Assembly (NCBI RefSeq): GCF_019375555.1
Contig: NZ_JAHXDN010000004.1
Location: forward strand, 248,001-312,000
DNA from: Roseobacter insulae
GTDB lineage: Bacteria; Pseudomonadota; Alphaproteobacteria; Rhodobacterales; Rhodobacteraceae
Direction: 5' to 3'
DNA: 64,000 nt
Shown here: positions 26,946 to 36,232 of the stretch, piece by piece
Layout of the letters: every line of letters starts with the position of its first letter
How positions within the stretch are numbered: position 1 is the first letter of the stretch
Program-made: the position numbers and the translations under genes
The notes under the pieces: generated by a model
The model's input: only the letters and a program-made list of their open reading frames with translations
Databases searched by the model: none
Told to the model about the DNA's origin: nothing

Positions 26946-28355
26946 TTACTCCATTGACTGCGATTGCGCACCCGTCGGGCCCGCGCAAATCGGGGCAAAC
27001 TGCACAAGGCCCGCCCCAAAGACCTCGTCAGGTCCTTCCTCTCCCAGATCCAAAGCCGTGGCGCGCAGGAAATCCTTGACCTCGGCCACCGTCAAATCGG
27101 GCCGCTCTGACATCAGCATCGCCGCCGCCGCCGTCGCAAAGGGAGTGGCAAAAGAGGTTCCGGTTTTGGTTCGGACCCCGCGAACCGACGCGGCGGTCCA
27201 GACATCAACGCCCGGGGCTGCCAGATCCAGATGCGGGCCGCGGCCCGCGCGGCGATATACCCTGCCGGAGGCATCTACTGCCGTGACGGTCAACACCGGC
27301 CCGTATGCGCCCGGAAACACCGGTGCTGCACGCGCGCCCCCATTGCCGGCGGCTGATACGATCAGGATCTGGTCGCTGTACAGGCGCATGACCATGCGCT
27401 CCAGCAAACTGTTATGAGGACCGGCAAGGCTCATGTTGATGACATTGACACTGGCAGCGGCCAGGCGATCCATTGCCTGCACGAGGCTGAAGACATCGCT
27501 GCGTTCATCGCGCCCGTCGGCATGAAAAGCATCAACCGCGACGAGCTGGGCGTCCGGCAGCAACCCATGTGTCCGACCGCCGCGCGACGCGATCAGGATG
27601 GCCGCAACCGCAGTGCCATGCTGCGCACCCGAGGCTGCCTTGTCCCCGCGCTTGACGTCGAGCACGGACAACCGGCTGTCGGCAAACGCCTCGTGATCCG
27701 GGTTGACGCCAGTGTCGATCAATCCGATTCGCGCCGTTGGTTGCCCGCAAGACGCCAAGGCAGGGATCGGCGGTGCCCAGGCAACCTGCTCGAAAGAGGT
27801 GCAGTGTAAACCTTCACAGGATGGGGTGATGCCCTCGCTGGTCCGGTAGAAGTGATTGAAATCAGCAGCCTGACCCGATGCCAACTGGCGAACCTCTTCA
27901 AGCGCCGCTTCCGGGGTGGTACCCGATGGGATCTCCAAACGCCTGATCGTGGTGCCGAGCGTCGCCACCTCCGCCGCACCGCGTTCCTCGAAACCGCGCG
28001 CAATCAGAGCCTGCAGATCGCCTTGCGACAGATCGAGGACCACGATTTCATCCTCGGCACGGGTGGCCAAAGGTCCGGCGGCTGGCGGCTGCGCCCCGCG
28101 CGGGCGCGGCGTGCGACCCAGAAGCAGATCCAATAGGCTCCCGCCTGGTCGGGTTCGATCGCGGGTGCCGTTGCCGTCTGAATTTCCGCTACGGTCCGGT
28201 TTGTCGTCGTCATCCCTGTCATCATCTCCATCATCCCCATTGTCGCCATCGTCATCCGCCATGGCCACCGACAAGAACGGCCCCTTAACCGAGACAAGCG
28301 GCAATGTCGCGATGACCAATAGCGCCAGCGCAAGCCGAAACAGAAACCTTGCCAT
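26946..28355 (-). CDS. Secreted subtilisin-like serine protease (S8 family)
   Basis: From ATG 28355, which follows GGAGAGG, the precursor has 469 residues. It has a signal peptide (about 1-33), then a striking Asp-rich stretch (residues 34-52) and a Pro/Arg-rich linker. A propeptide-like region follows (about 100-200), then the catalytic domain with Asp214 (GLIDTGVNPD), His246 (AQHGTAVAAI) and Ser401 (KTGTSFATPFA). The oxyanion Asn lies in SAAGNGGARA. The acidic stretch could bind calcium. It is divergent from the ECF sigma gene at 28501, sharing a promoter region of about 145 bp, so the protease may be a target of that sigma factor or act in its signalling. Confidence 0.92.
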   Translation of the reverse strand: MARFLFRLALALLVIATLPLVSVKGPFLSVAMADDDGDNGDDGDDDRDDDDKPDRSGNSDGNGTRDRTRPGGSLLDLLLGRTPRPRGAQPPAAGPLATRAEDEIVVLDLSQGDLQALIARGFEERGAAEVATLGTTIRRLEIPSGTTPEAALEEVRQLASGQAADFNHFYRTSEGITPSCEGLHCTSFEQVAWAPPIPALASCGQPTARIGLIDTGVNPDHEAFADSRLSVLDVKRGDKAASGAQHGTAVAAILIASRGGRTHGLLPDAQLVAVDAFHADGRDERSDVFSLVQAMDRLAAASVNVINMSLAGPHNSLLERMVMRLYSDQILIVSAAGNGGARAAPVFPGAYGPVLTVTAVDASGRVYRRAGRGPHLDLAAPGVDVWTAASVRGVRTKTGTSFATPFATAAAAMLMSERPDLTVAEVKDFLRATALDLGEEGPDEVFGAGLVQFAPICAGPTGAQSQSME

Positions 28356-28500
28356 CTTCAACCTCTCCATGTGGGCCACAATCGGCGCATTTCGGCACTC
28401 GGGTGTGGTACCTGATTGCACCACGGCTCCGGGATACCGTAAGGATAACGATGCGGACGGCATAATATTCCACACCTTGAAGCAAGAGCACAGACAGACG

Positions 28501-29031
28501 ATGTCAGACAAGTTTGCAGATGACATCATCGCGTTTCTGCCCAACCTCAGGCGCTTCGCGCTGTCGTTGTGCCGCGCCCCGGACACGGCGGATGATCTGG
28601 TTCAGGTCACGGTTGAGCGAGCCTTTGCTGCCCGGCATCAGTTTGACCCGACCACCCGGCTCGATGCATGGTTGTTTCGGATTCTGCGCAACGCATGGAT
28701 CGATATGACGCGCCGGGCCAGAACACGCGGAACCCAGATCGACATAGAAGACGCGCCGGACGCCAGCACGGTTGACGGCACCCGGATCACTGAAACAGCA
28801 TTGATGTTGCGCTCGGCCAAGGCGGCAATCGAAACCCTGCCGGACAACCAGCGTGACGTCATCATGCTGATCTGCGTCGAAGAGATGAGCTACAAGGAAG
28901 CAGCGGAGATCCTGGCATTGCCGGTCGGCACCGTCATGAGCCGCCTGGCAAGGGCGCGGCTGGCAATTGCCAATAAATTGGGAATAAAAACCGGCGAGCC
29001 GCGTTCTTCTGGCAGTCAAGGAGACAGCTGA
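28501..29031 (+). CDS. ECF-type RNA polymerase sigma factor
   Basis: The 176-residue product from ATG 28501 contains region 2 (NLRRFALSLCRAPDTADDLV, LDAWLFRILRNAWIDMTRRA) and region 4 (LPDNQRDVIMLICVEEMSYK, EILALPVGTVMSRLARARLA). It resembles the other ECF factor at 6925 in organisation. It is followed by a membrane anti-sigma gene after one intervening base, and faces the S8 protease gene across a shared promoter region. Confidence 0.92.
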   Translation: MSDKFADDIIAFLPNLRRFALSLCRAPDTADDLVQVTVERAFAARHQFDPTTRLDAWLFRILRNAWIDMTRRARTRGTQIDIEDAPDASTVDGTRITETALMLRSAKAAIETLPDNQRDVIMLICVEEMSYKEAAEILALPVGTVMSRLARARLAIANKLGIKTGEPRSSGSQGDS

Positions 29032-29032
29032 G

Positions 29033-29803
29033 ATGCAAAAGCCTGAATTCACGGATGAAGAACTTATGGCCTATGCCGACGGTGAACTGCCCGAGGACCG
29101 CGCCGCGGCGCTGGATCTGGCCTTGATGAACAGCACCGACCTGACTGACCGCCTTGCCCTCTTCATGGACACCAAGGCCGCCGCAAAAGAAGCGATGGAA
29201 CCCCTGCTGCGTCAGCCTGTGCCCGACCATCTTGTGGAGACGGTGCGCGCGCTGTCAGCCGCGGATCAGCAGGCGCGCATGTCATCGGACGACACGGTTG
29301 TTGCGTTTCCTCAAGACACCGCTGCCCCGGCGCAGAGCCCTGTCTGGAAATTGCCGCTGGCGGCGGGTCTCGCACTTGCGGTCGGTCTGGGCGCCGGGCT
29401 GATGCTGTCTCCGGACAGTTCGACCGGGCTGGGCAGCATCGAAATCGCCGCCCTTGCCGATACCCGGATCATCGCGGCATTGGACACCCTTCCCTCGGGC
29501 GAGGATGTCGTGCTGCCCGATGGCGCCCGTATCGCGCCGATCGCTACTTTCTTCGATGGCGCCCGAACCCTGTGCCGGGAGTTCGAATTTGACCGCGCCG
29601 ACGGCACGACTGTTGTGTCTGTCGCCTGCCAGAGAAATGGACAATGGGATGTGCAGATGGCGATTGCGGCCGCCGCCGCATCAGACACCGGGTATGCCCC
29701 GGCGTCGTCGCTGGATACTCTGGATGCATATCTCTCCGCCAATGATGCCGGGCCACCCCTTGATCCTGATGCCGAAGCTGCAGCCCTGTCCACCCTGCGC
29801 TGA
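29033..29803 (+). CDS. Membrane anti-sigma factor
   Basis: The 256-residue protein has an anti-sigma N-terminus (TDEELMAYADGELPEDRAAA), one membrane segment near residues 105-125 (LPLAAGLALAVGLGAGLML) and a periplasmic domain with two cysteines (LCREFEF and VACQRNG). It is organised like the anti-sigma gene at 7428 but with little sequence similarity in the outer domain, implying a different signal. A terminator follows. Confidence 0.85.
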   Translation: MQKPEFTDEELMAYADGELPEDRAAALDLALMNSTDLTDRLALFMDTKAAAKEAMEPLLRQPVPDHLVETVRALSAADQQARMSSDDTVVAFPQDTAAPAQSPVWKLPLAAGLALAVGLGAGLMLSPDSSTGLGSIEIAALADTRIIAALDTLPSGEDVVLPDGARIAPIATFFDGARTLCREFEFDRADGTTVVSVACQRNGQWDVQMAIAAAAASDTGYAPASSLDTLDAYLSANDAGPPLDPDAEAAALSTLR

Positions 29804-29835
29804 CACAGCCAGAAAACCCCGCCACCAATGAAAGC

Positions 29836-29857
29836 CCGCGTTCTGAACGCGGTTTTT
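29836..29857 (+). terminator. Rho-independent terminator after the ECF/anti-sigma operon
   Basis: CCGCGTT (29836-29842) and AACGCGG (29846-29852) form a stem with a 3-base loop, followed directly by TTTTT. Confidence 0.85.
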
Positions 29858-29882
29858 AATAATTACAAACAATACGTTAAAC

Positions 29883-29921
29883 GTTCATCTTCCGTTCATG
29901 ACCATTTATCGTATGGTTCAT
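29883..29921. promoter_or_regulatory. 11-bp-phased GTTCAT direct repeats, response-regulator site
   Basis: GTTCAT occurs at 29883, 29894 and 29916, that is at offsets 0, 11 and 33; the missing 22 position carries a degenerate TTTATC. Eleven-base direct repeats are the usual target geometry of OmpR/PhoB-type regulators. The array lies 74 bases before the P-loop gene of the operon that encodes such a regulator. Confidence 0.6.
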
Positions 29922-29994
29922 TCCCCCAACAGGATACAGACAGTCTCCCCCCTTAGATTGATCCTCGGAACACAAACCCATGAGGATGATGACC

Positions 29995-31098
29995 ATGACA
30001 ATCCATAACTATGATTTCGATCTGACGATGCTGCACCTTAATGCGAAATGGGCATTCACGACCCGGCGCGTCAATCACGACGATGTCGCGGGTCTTGATC
30101 CTGCCGTGGCGCTCGGCGTGGCCGGCGATCTGGTCCTGTGCGAGATCACTGAAATCAACCAGCACCAGAAAATCCAGCTGTCGAGCGGTCGCGCCGCCAC
30201 CAGTTATCTGGGCGACAGGGTCGTCTTGTGTATCGGGGATCGTTATGCGCCGGATCAGTTTGAAGGTGCCGCCCGGATCACGGCCAGAGGGGCCGACCTG
30301 CTGGCAGGTGGCGGTGTCGTCGGCACAATGGAAAACGCGCATGCGCGGATGGAGGAACCAACAAAGCTGCGGCCTGTTGGACTTCTGACCGACCGCAGCG
30401 GCGAGGTGATCAACATCGCACGCTACGGGTTGCCGACCAAGGAGATTCCGGATGATGTCACGGTCATCGGCGTATTCGGCGCCTCGATGAATGCGGGCAA
30501 GACCACGGCTGCCGTCAGTCTGGCACACGGTCTGTCGCAGGCGGGTTTCAGCGTCGCAGGGGTCAAGGCAACCGGCACCGGCGCATTCAGCGATTTCAAC
30601 GCTTTTGAAGACGCGGGCGTCAGTGCGATGGACTTCACAGATGCCGGGATGCCCACGACGTACCGGATGCCCATGGACAGGATCGAACAGGGGTTCGAAA
30701 CACTGGTCGGCACCGCCGCAGCGAACGGTGCCGAAGTCGTTGTGGTCGAAATCGCGGATGGCGTGTTTCAACAGGAAACCCAGGAGATCCTCGCCGGTTC
30801 CGTGATCTGCGACAGGTTGGATGCCATTCTCTTTGCCACGCCTGACGCGCTGGGGGCCGTTGGCGGCGCCAGGGTTCTGGCCGATCATGGGCTGCGGCCC
30901 TTTGCCATGTCGGGCAAGCTTACGCAATCGCCCCTTGCAATGATGGAAGCGAGGATCGCGACGGGCATACCGCAACTGTCACGCGAAGATCTCTGCACGC
31001 CATCGGCGGTGATGGCTGTCGCGCGCGGTATCTTGCGCACGGCTAAACTGCTGCAAACAGAAGACACCGCGAAGGTTGAAGAGATGACCGCTGCGTGA
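29995..31098 (+). CDS. P-loop NTPase-like protein of unknown role
   Basis: The 367-residue product (start 29995 after GAGG; 29980 is an alternative) has an N-terminal half of unknown fold (LTMLHLNAKWAFTTRRVNHD). The C-terminal P-loop domain has the Walker A GVFGASMNAGKTTAAVSLAH near residue 160, VAGVKATGTGAFSDFN, and an AEVVVVEIADGVFQQET Walker-B-like strand. The layout resembles SIMIBI-class proteins such as dethiobiotin synthetase or DUF1611 proteins. It precedes the sensor kinase and response regulator. An 11-bp repeat array lies upstream. I cannot assign a substrate. Confidence 0.65.
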   Translation: MTIHNYDFDLTMLHLNAKWAFTTRRVNHDDVAGLDPAVALGVAGDLVLCEITEINQHQKIQLSSGRAATSYLGDRVVLCIGDRYAPDQFEGAARITARGADLLAGGGVVGTMENAHARMEEPTKLRPVGLLTDRSGEVINIARYGLPTKEIPDDVTVIGVFGASMNAGKTTAAVSLAHGLSQAGFSVAGVKATGTGAFSDFNAFEDAGVSAMDFTDAGMPTTYRMPMDRIEQGFETLVGTAAANGAEVVVVEIADGVFQQETQEILAGSVICDRLDAILFATPDALGAVGGARVLADHGLRPFAMSGKLTQSPLAMMEARIATGIPQLSREDLCTPSAVMAVARGILRTAKLLQTEDTAKVEEMTAA

Positions 31099-31123
31099 AC
31101 CAGCCCCCCAGCTTAGTCATGAC

Positions 31124-31146
31124 GGGCCGCATGTTCCATGCGGCCC
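31124..31146 (+). terminator. Strong intergenic hairpin between P-loop gene and sensor kinase
   Basis: GGGCCGCAT (31124-31132) and ATGCGGCCC (31138-31146) form a perfect 9-bp stem with loop GTTCC. No T-run follows, so it may attenuate or process the transcript rather than end it fully. Confidence 0.5.
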
Positions 31147-31263
31147 TCATTGCGCGTAACATGGTGCTGTCGATTTGTGTGAAAGTCGCTGAAGATGTCA
31201 AAGACCGCCGTGCCATCATCGACGCATCGGACCACATGAACCCGGCGTTCAGGAGATCGGACC

Positions 31264-32829
31264 ATGAGTATCGCTAATTTGCTGCGCGCCCTTGCTGCGC
31301 TCATGTTGATGGTCGCCCTGAGCGGCGCCGCGCTGGCCTACTGGTCGGCAAAGCGAGCGGCGTTCTTCAACGAGCGGATCAATCTGGCGCACCAGTCCTA
31401 CGAGATGCATCTTCAACTCAGCGGCAACACCTACCAGCTTTTCAAACAGTACGGCGATGCGATGCTGATCGGGGATCGTGATCAGGGCATGGGCGAGGCC
31501 GAACTGATCCGGCTTATTCGCGAAAATATCCGCACCATAAGGGGACTGATCGGTCAGGAAATTGAGCTGGTTGGCGATGAAGAAATCGAGGAACTTGAAC
31601 TGCTGTCACAGATCGAACGGAAAATCGAGGATCTCATTGCGCGCTTCGAGGTTGTGCGGAAGGACACCGCTGTCGAGCAATTCGGCCGCAACTGGACCGG
31701 CCTGTCCGTCATGCTCGACGATGAGATTGATCGCGATTTTCACTCGATGATCCAGATGGCCCTCGAGGAAGAACTGGAAGAAGTGGAGGAAACCAGAACC
31801 GCTGCCGCGCATTACCTGCAGATGGCCAACACGGTGGCCGTCTTTCTGGTCGTTCTGGCATTGGGTGTCGTGGCGGGCGCGCTGTGGATTTACACCCGTG
31901 CCATCCTGCGCCCCATGCGGCGACTGATGCAGGGTGTCAGCGCGCTGGCGGATGGCAAATTCGCCCAGCGCATGAATTTCGAGGGCCGTAACGAGATCGC
32001 TGAAATCGGCGGCGTCATGGATGGTATGGCCGCAATGGTCGAGGCGCGCACGCAATCGCTGACGACCCAGAACACCGAACTGGAAGAAGCCGTACGGGTC
32101 CGTACGGCAGAACTTGAGGAACTGCTGGAGAAATCCCGTGTGGCCGAAGAGGCACGCAGGCAGATGCTGGCCGATGTCAGTCACGAATTGCGCACTCCGC
32201 TCACGATCATACAGGGCGAAAGCGATGTGGCCCTGCGCGGCGCCGACAAAACGATCGACGAATATCGCGAGGCCCTGCGGCGCACACGAGAAACGGCGAA
32301 ACACACTAATCTCCTGGTCAACGACCTTCTGTTCATCTCGCGCGAGGAAGCCGGGCAGACCCGTCTCAAACGCGAACGCGTCGATCTCAAAAAACTTCTG
32401 CAGGAGGCCATTGCGGTTTTCGACCCCGATATCCCCGTGATCACCGATCTAGACAGCGCCGAGATGTCGCTGGACATCTCTCGAATCCGGCAATGCCTCG
32501 CCGCGATGATCCAGAACGCCCGGCGCTACGGCGGGCCGGATATCTCGGTACGCTTGCTTCGGACCCCGGCGGGGTACCGGGTGTCTGTGGAAGACAACGG
32601 TCCCGGCCTGCCCGACGCAGAAAAGGAAAAAGCGTTCGAACGCTTTTTCCGGGGGTCGAATGCGGCGGGCCAATACGAAGATGGTGCCGGGCTTGGTCTG
32701 CCCGTTGTACGCGCCATTGCGCAGGCACACGGCGGAAACGCGCTGCTTCAGGATCGCGACGGCGGCGGGCTTTCGAGCATCATGGAACTGCCCCTGTCAT
32801 CACCCTTGCGGGTCGTTTCGGAATCGTGA
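31264..32829 (+). CDS. Membrane sensor histidine kinase
   Basis: The 521-residue protein has a first membrane segment (about 8-27) and a periplasmic helical sensor rich in Glu (about 30-188). A second membrane segment (about 190-212), a HAMP domain (RPMRRLMQGVSALADGKFAQ) and a coiled-coil linker follow. The phospho-acceptor His307 lies in DVSHELRTPL, and the ATPase domain has QNARRYGG (N box) and DNGPGLPD (G1). It starts after AGGAGA at 31264. The response regulator gene follows 123 bases downstream. The signal is unknown, but the all-helical sensor suggests a four-helix-bundle type. Confidence 0.94.
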   Translation: MSIANLLRALAALMLMVALSGAALAYWSAKRAAFFNERINLAHQSYEMHLQLSGNTYQLFKQYGDAMLIGDRDQGMGEAELIRLIRENIRTIRGLIGQEIELVGDEEIEELELLSQIERKIEDLIARFEVVRKDTAVEQFGRNWTGLSVMLDDEIDRDFHSMIQMALEEELEEVEETRTAAAHYLQMANTVAVFLVVLALGVVAGALWIYTRAILRPMRRLMQGVSALADGKFAQRMNFEGRNEIAEIGGVMDGMAAMVEARTQSLTTQNTELEEAVRVRTAELEELLEKSRVAEEARRQMLADVSHELRTPLTIIQGESDVALRGADKTIDEYREALRRTRETAKHTNLLVNDLLFISREEAGQTRLKRERVDLKKLLQEAIAVFDPDIPVITDLDSAEMSLDISRIRQCLAAMIQNARRYGGPDISVRLLRTPAGYRVSVEDNGPGLPDAEKEKAFERFFRGSNAAGQYEDGAGLGLPVVRAIAQAHGGNALLQDRDGGGLSSIMELPLSSPLRVVSES

Positions 32830-32952
32830 CATCTGGTCTCAACAAAAAGCAGGCAAAGAGAAATAATTGGGAATAACCGAAGGTCCGGCCCGTTTGTCTA
32901 TTAGTGGGGCGGCAGCAAAGCGCCCCGATGACAACGAGAAGGCGCAAAGACT

Positions 32953-33624
32953 ATGAACATCCTGCTGATAGAAGACGAGGCCCGCGTGGCCGATTTTATT
33001 CGTCGGGGCCTGAAAGCTGAAGGCTGGGTTGTCGAGCACGCAGGTGACGGTGAAACCGGGCTTGAGATCATGCAGGACCGGACCTTCGATGTGATCATCC
33101 TCGACCTGATGTTGCCGGGGATCAGCGGTCAGAAGGTGTGCCAGAAAATGCGTGCCCGGTCGAACACAACACCCGTACTGATGCTGACGGCCCTCGACAG
33201 CACCGATGAGCGCGTCGCAGGGCTTCGCCTTGGTGCCGACGACTACCTGCCCAAACCATTTGATTTCGACGAGCTGATCGCGCGCGTTCAGGCTTTGCAC
33301 CGCCGTGCCACTGGCTACAACAGCGATGCGGACGACGGCAAGCTGCAACATCGGGGTCTTGTGTATGACAGCGCCGCGATGGTGCTGACGGTGGATGGCG
33401 TTACGGTGGAGTTATCCGCCAAGGAACGTGACCTGATCGCGATATTAATGACGAGCAAGAACAAGGCATTGAGCCGTGAACGGATCCTGAATTCCGTTTG
33501 GGGCACACATGAAGACCCCATGACCAATGTCGTTGATGTGTACATTGGTCGCTTGCGCAAGAAGCTTGGGCCCTACGGACAGCTCATTACCACAGTCCGC
33601 GGGGCGGGCTATCGCTTCGGCTGA
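32953..33624 (+). CDS. OmpR-family response regulator
   Basis: The 223-residue protein has a receiver domain (MNILLIEDEARVADFIRRGL, phospho-acceptor Asp51 in VIILDLMLPG, LGADDYLPKPFDFDELIARV). A winged-helix effector follows (VELSAKERDLIAILMTSKNK, VVDVYIGRLRKKLG, VRGAGYRFG). It is the partner of the kinase encoded just upstream. Proteins of this class bind 11-bp-phased direct repeats, and such arrays occur at 29883-29921 and 36967-36994, both in this neighbourhood. Confidence 0.95.
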   Translation: MNILLIEDEARVADFIRRGLKAEGWVVEHAGDGETGLEIMQDRTFDVIILDLMLPGISGQKVCQKMRARSNTTPVLMLTALDSTDERVAGLRLGADDYLPKPFDFDELIARVQALHRRATGYNSDADDGKLQHRGLVYDSAAMVLTVDGVTVELSAKERDLIAILMTSKNKALSRERILNSVWGTHEDPMTNVVDVYIGRLRKKLGPYGQLITTVRGAGYRFG

Positions 33625-33850
33625 GCGTCCCCGGGGGTCTGCCTCTTTCATGGCACTCAGGAAGCGACCCCAATGCCAGGGCACTGCGGGTAACAACTGT
33701 ACAATCGCCCAAGTGGTAAGAGCAAATCGCCCGACTTGAACATCCGCACGCCCGCCAACCTGCATCGACGACAGCCCAAGACCGGACGAAGACGGCAGGT
33801 CGCGCGCCTTGAGGTCGGGAGCATCCCTCAAAGCGCGCTGGCGCCAGACC

Positions 33851-35500
33851 TCAGCCGTTGATGTTGAGATTTAGCAACACGGCGTCGGGCGTTCCGGTCT
33901 GAACGATTCGGCCATCTTCGATCACCCAGAGTTCATCCATCATCTTGGCAATTTGCATGTTGTGCGTGATCAGGATCGTTGTCGCGTCACAACTCTGCAC
34001 CAGAGCGCGAACCAGTCCGGGGCCCTCGTGATCCAGTGCATCATCGGGCTCATCCAGCAGCATAAGACTGGGCCTGGACAGGGCTGCGCGGGTCAGCAGA
34101 ACCCTGCGGATCTCGCCCGCCGACAGGTTGCGCCCACCTTCTGACACCGTACCGTCCAATCCGCCGAGGCGGGTCATGACCGAACCCAGCCCGAACACCT
34201 TGGCTTGACGCTGAATTTCAGCATCCTCAGGTCGCCCCTGTACCCCCATCGTCAGGGCCCGACGCAACGACCCTTTCAGGATCGGAGAGCGTGTTCCGAT
34301 GAAGGCGATCATCTGCCGCCTTTCCCGAGTGGTCAGCGCCATGGGTGAGATATCTCCCAGCATCACACTGCCGCACCGCGGCGGCTCAAGACCAGCGGCG
34401 AGGCTCAACAGGGTCGATTTGCCTGCTCCGTTTGCACCAATCACACCGACTTTCTGCCCTGGCAACACCGCTGCGTTGATGTCCGTCAGCGCACCGGCGG
34501 ATATATCCGAAAACATCAGCGGCGGTGGCCCCTCTGGCACCACCGCATCCTTCGACCGGTCTGTGGCAAGTTTCGGCAAGGCGAGAAGGTCGAGACACTT
34601 TTGGCGGGCATTTTGCCACGCGCGGTGGCGGTCCCAAACACCGGCAAGATCACGCATCGGCTGGATCATGAGACCGACGGCAGCCAGCGATCCGGCGGCT
34701 TCGGCAGCGGGCAACCCACGATGCAGGGCAACGCCAAAGACGCTTGCCGCGGCGATGCCGGAAATCACGTCCGGTATCGCCCGCAGCAGCGCCACTCCCC
34801 GGGCGCGCGCAAGGGCCGCATCCACCAGTCTGTCCGTCTTGGCCCTGATCCTGCGGGTTTCAATCTCGACCCGCCCCATAAGACGCAATTCCGGCGCATG
34901 CGGAATTCGCTCACTCATGTCCGCCGCCACCCGGGCGCGACGGGCACGCAGACGCCTGTGCGCCGGCCCCAGCCGCGGCCCGAGCATGACCGACACCAGC
35001 AAGCCCGCCGCAATCGGCAGCGTCGCCGCCAGTCCGATTTCAAAGTTCATGTAAAACAGGGCGCAGGTTGCAACAGGCAGCACGATCAGCGCCGAGATGA
35101 GCCGCGCCAGCCCTATGCTGACCCATGCCCTCACCGCTGTCAGGTCTCCCACGAACCGTAGCGCAAGCGACCCGTTGCGCCGCGCCGCGATATCACGTGC
35201 GGATACCCGTGCCATATGTTTGAACAACCTGATCCGCAGCGCCGCTGCAAATCGCTGGCCCGCTTTTTCAGCCACCGAGCGTTCGAAATACCTCAAACCG
35301 CCGATGGCAGAACCGGTTGCCGCCAGAACGATCAAGGCTGAGATCGGCAGCCCGGGCGCGGTCTCGCGAAAGGCGGCAAATACATCCCGGGTTGCAAACG
35401 CGGCCAGTCCGGTTGCGGCGGCCTGACCCAGCGCCATGCCGACCAGCAGGCCGATACTGCGCCCGCGTCCGCCCCCCGTAATCTTCGGAAAGGTACTCAT
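33851..35500 (-). CDS. ABC exporter, fused membrane and ATPase domains
   Basis: The 549-residue half-transporter has about six membrane segments in residues 15-290. Its nucleotide-binding domain shows Walker A (GVIGANGAGKSTLLSLAAGL), signature NLSAGEIRRVLL, Walker B SLMLLDEPDDALDHEG and the H-loop ILITHNMQ. The signature is LSAGE rather than LSGGQ. It probably works as a homodimer and exports a small molecule, lipid or peptide. Its start overlaps the stop of the alpha/beta hydrolase gene by four bases, so the two proteins are made together with the hydroxylase-like protein upstream. Confidence 0.9.
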   Translation of the reverse strand: MSTFPKITGGGRGRSIGLLVGMALGQAAATGLAAFATRDVFAAFRETAPGLPISALIVLAATGSAIGGLRYFERSVAEKAGQRFAAALRIRLFKHMARVSARDIAARRNGSLALRFVGDLTAVRAWVSIGLARLISALIVLPVATCALFYMNFEIGLAATLPIAAGLLVSVMLGPRLGPAHRRLRARRARVAADMSERIPHAPELRLMGRVEIETRRIRAKTDRLVDAALARARGVALLRAIPDVISGIAAASVFGVALHRGLPAAEAAGSLAAVGLMIQPMRDLAGVWDRHRAWQNARQKCLDLLALPKLATDRSKDAVVPEGPPPLMFSDISAGALTDINAAVLPGQKVGVIGANGAGKSTLLSLAAGLEPPRCGSVMLGDISPMALTTRERRQMIAFIGTRSPILKGSLRRALTMGVQGRPEDAEIQRQAKVFGLGSVMTRLGGLDGTVSEGGRNLSAGEIRRVLLTRAALSRPSLMLLDEPDDALDHEGPGLVRALVQSCDATTILITHNMQIAKMMDELWVIEDGRIVQTGTPDAVLLNLNING

Positions 35501-36207
35501 CTTTCCCCCTCCACGACATGGGCCGGCCCAGTGCTGCGCGTCACGCGGTCAAGACGGTTCACGCCCTGTTGCGCATCTATCGCCGGACCGGTGCGGGTGT
35601 TTCTATCCCGGTCGCAATCGTTCTGACCAACGCTGACGGTCATCGGCAAGATCAGAAACCGATCAAGGTTCGAGATCATGCCATGGCTCCATTCATCGCA
35701 GTGTTCCCGTTGTGGCCACAGACCATACGGATAGGTGGCGTTGTCCGGGAAAGTGTACCACCCCGGCGAGGCGATATTCAGCCGCGACACCCGTTCCGGG
35801 TGCAGCATGGCAAAGCGATGAGCAAACTGCGCGCCACCCGAAAAACCAAAAAGATCGAGCTTTTCCGACTGTACGATTCCCGCCGACCTAAGCCCGAGGA
35901 TCAGATCCAGCAACGCAAGATCAGCCCGCCCGCATAAGACCACCCGCTGATAGCCGAGCCAATTCGCCCGATCAAAGACCGGTGCAATTACGGGCCGTCC
36001 CGACGCAGTCGCCTTGTCGGCAAACAGCGCCGCCTGCAACTTTGCATCCCGCCGTACACCGCGAACCGCCACCAGTGGCGGCACATTGGGCGTGATCGGC
36101 GAAGGGCACGCCAGCCAGCAGTCCAGTCCACCGCGGGCGGAAGCGGGTCGAAATGTCAAACGGTACGGCTGCGCGCCGGCACCGGGATCGTCAGGTAGGA
36201 TGCACAT
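35497..36207 (-). CDS. Alpha/beta hydrolase-like protein, short C-terminus
   Basis: From ATG 36207 (after AAAGGAG) the product has 236 residues. The nucleophile elbow is LFGFSGGAQFAHRF with Ser at the centre, followed by HPERVSRLNIASPGWYTFPD. A GQNDCDRDRNTRTGP segment could carry the acid. Hydrolases with this type of core normally continue for another 40-60 residues to a catalytic His. This protein stops soon after IDAQQGVNRLDR, so it may be truncated or use HVV near the end. It lies between the hydroxylase-like gene (25-bp gap) and the ABC exporter (4-bp overlap). Confidence 0.7.
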   Translation of the reverse strand: MCILPDDPGAGAQPYRLTFRPASARGGLDCWLACPSPITPNVPPLVAVRGVRRDAKLQAALFADKATASGRPVIAPVFDRANWLGYQRVVLCGRADLALLDLILGLRSAGIVQSEKLDLFGFSGGAQFAHRFAMLHPERVSRLNIASPGWYTFPDNATYPYGLWPQREHCDEWSHGMISNLDRFLILPMTVSVGQNDCDRDRNTRTGPAIDAQQGVNRLDRVTRSTGPAHVVEGER

Positions 36208-36232
36208 TGCGATGCTCCTTTCGTTCAAAGGT

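Noticed and set aside
31095-31277. 60-codon frame starting GTGA at the end of the P-loop gene
   Set aside because: It overlaps the sensor kinase start and its ribosome-binding site, contains the strong hairpin, and its sequence shows no family features. A coupled small gene cannot be excluded but is not supported.
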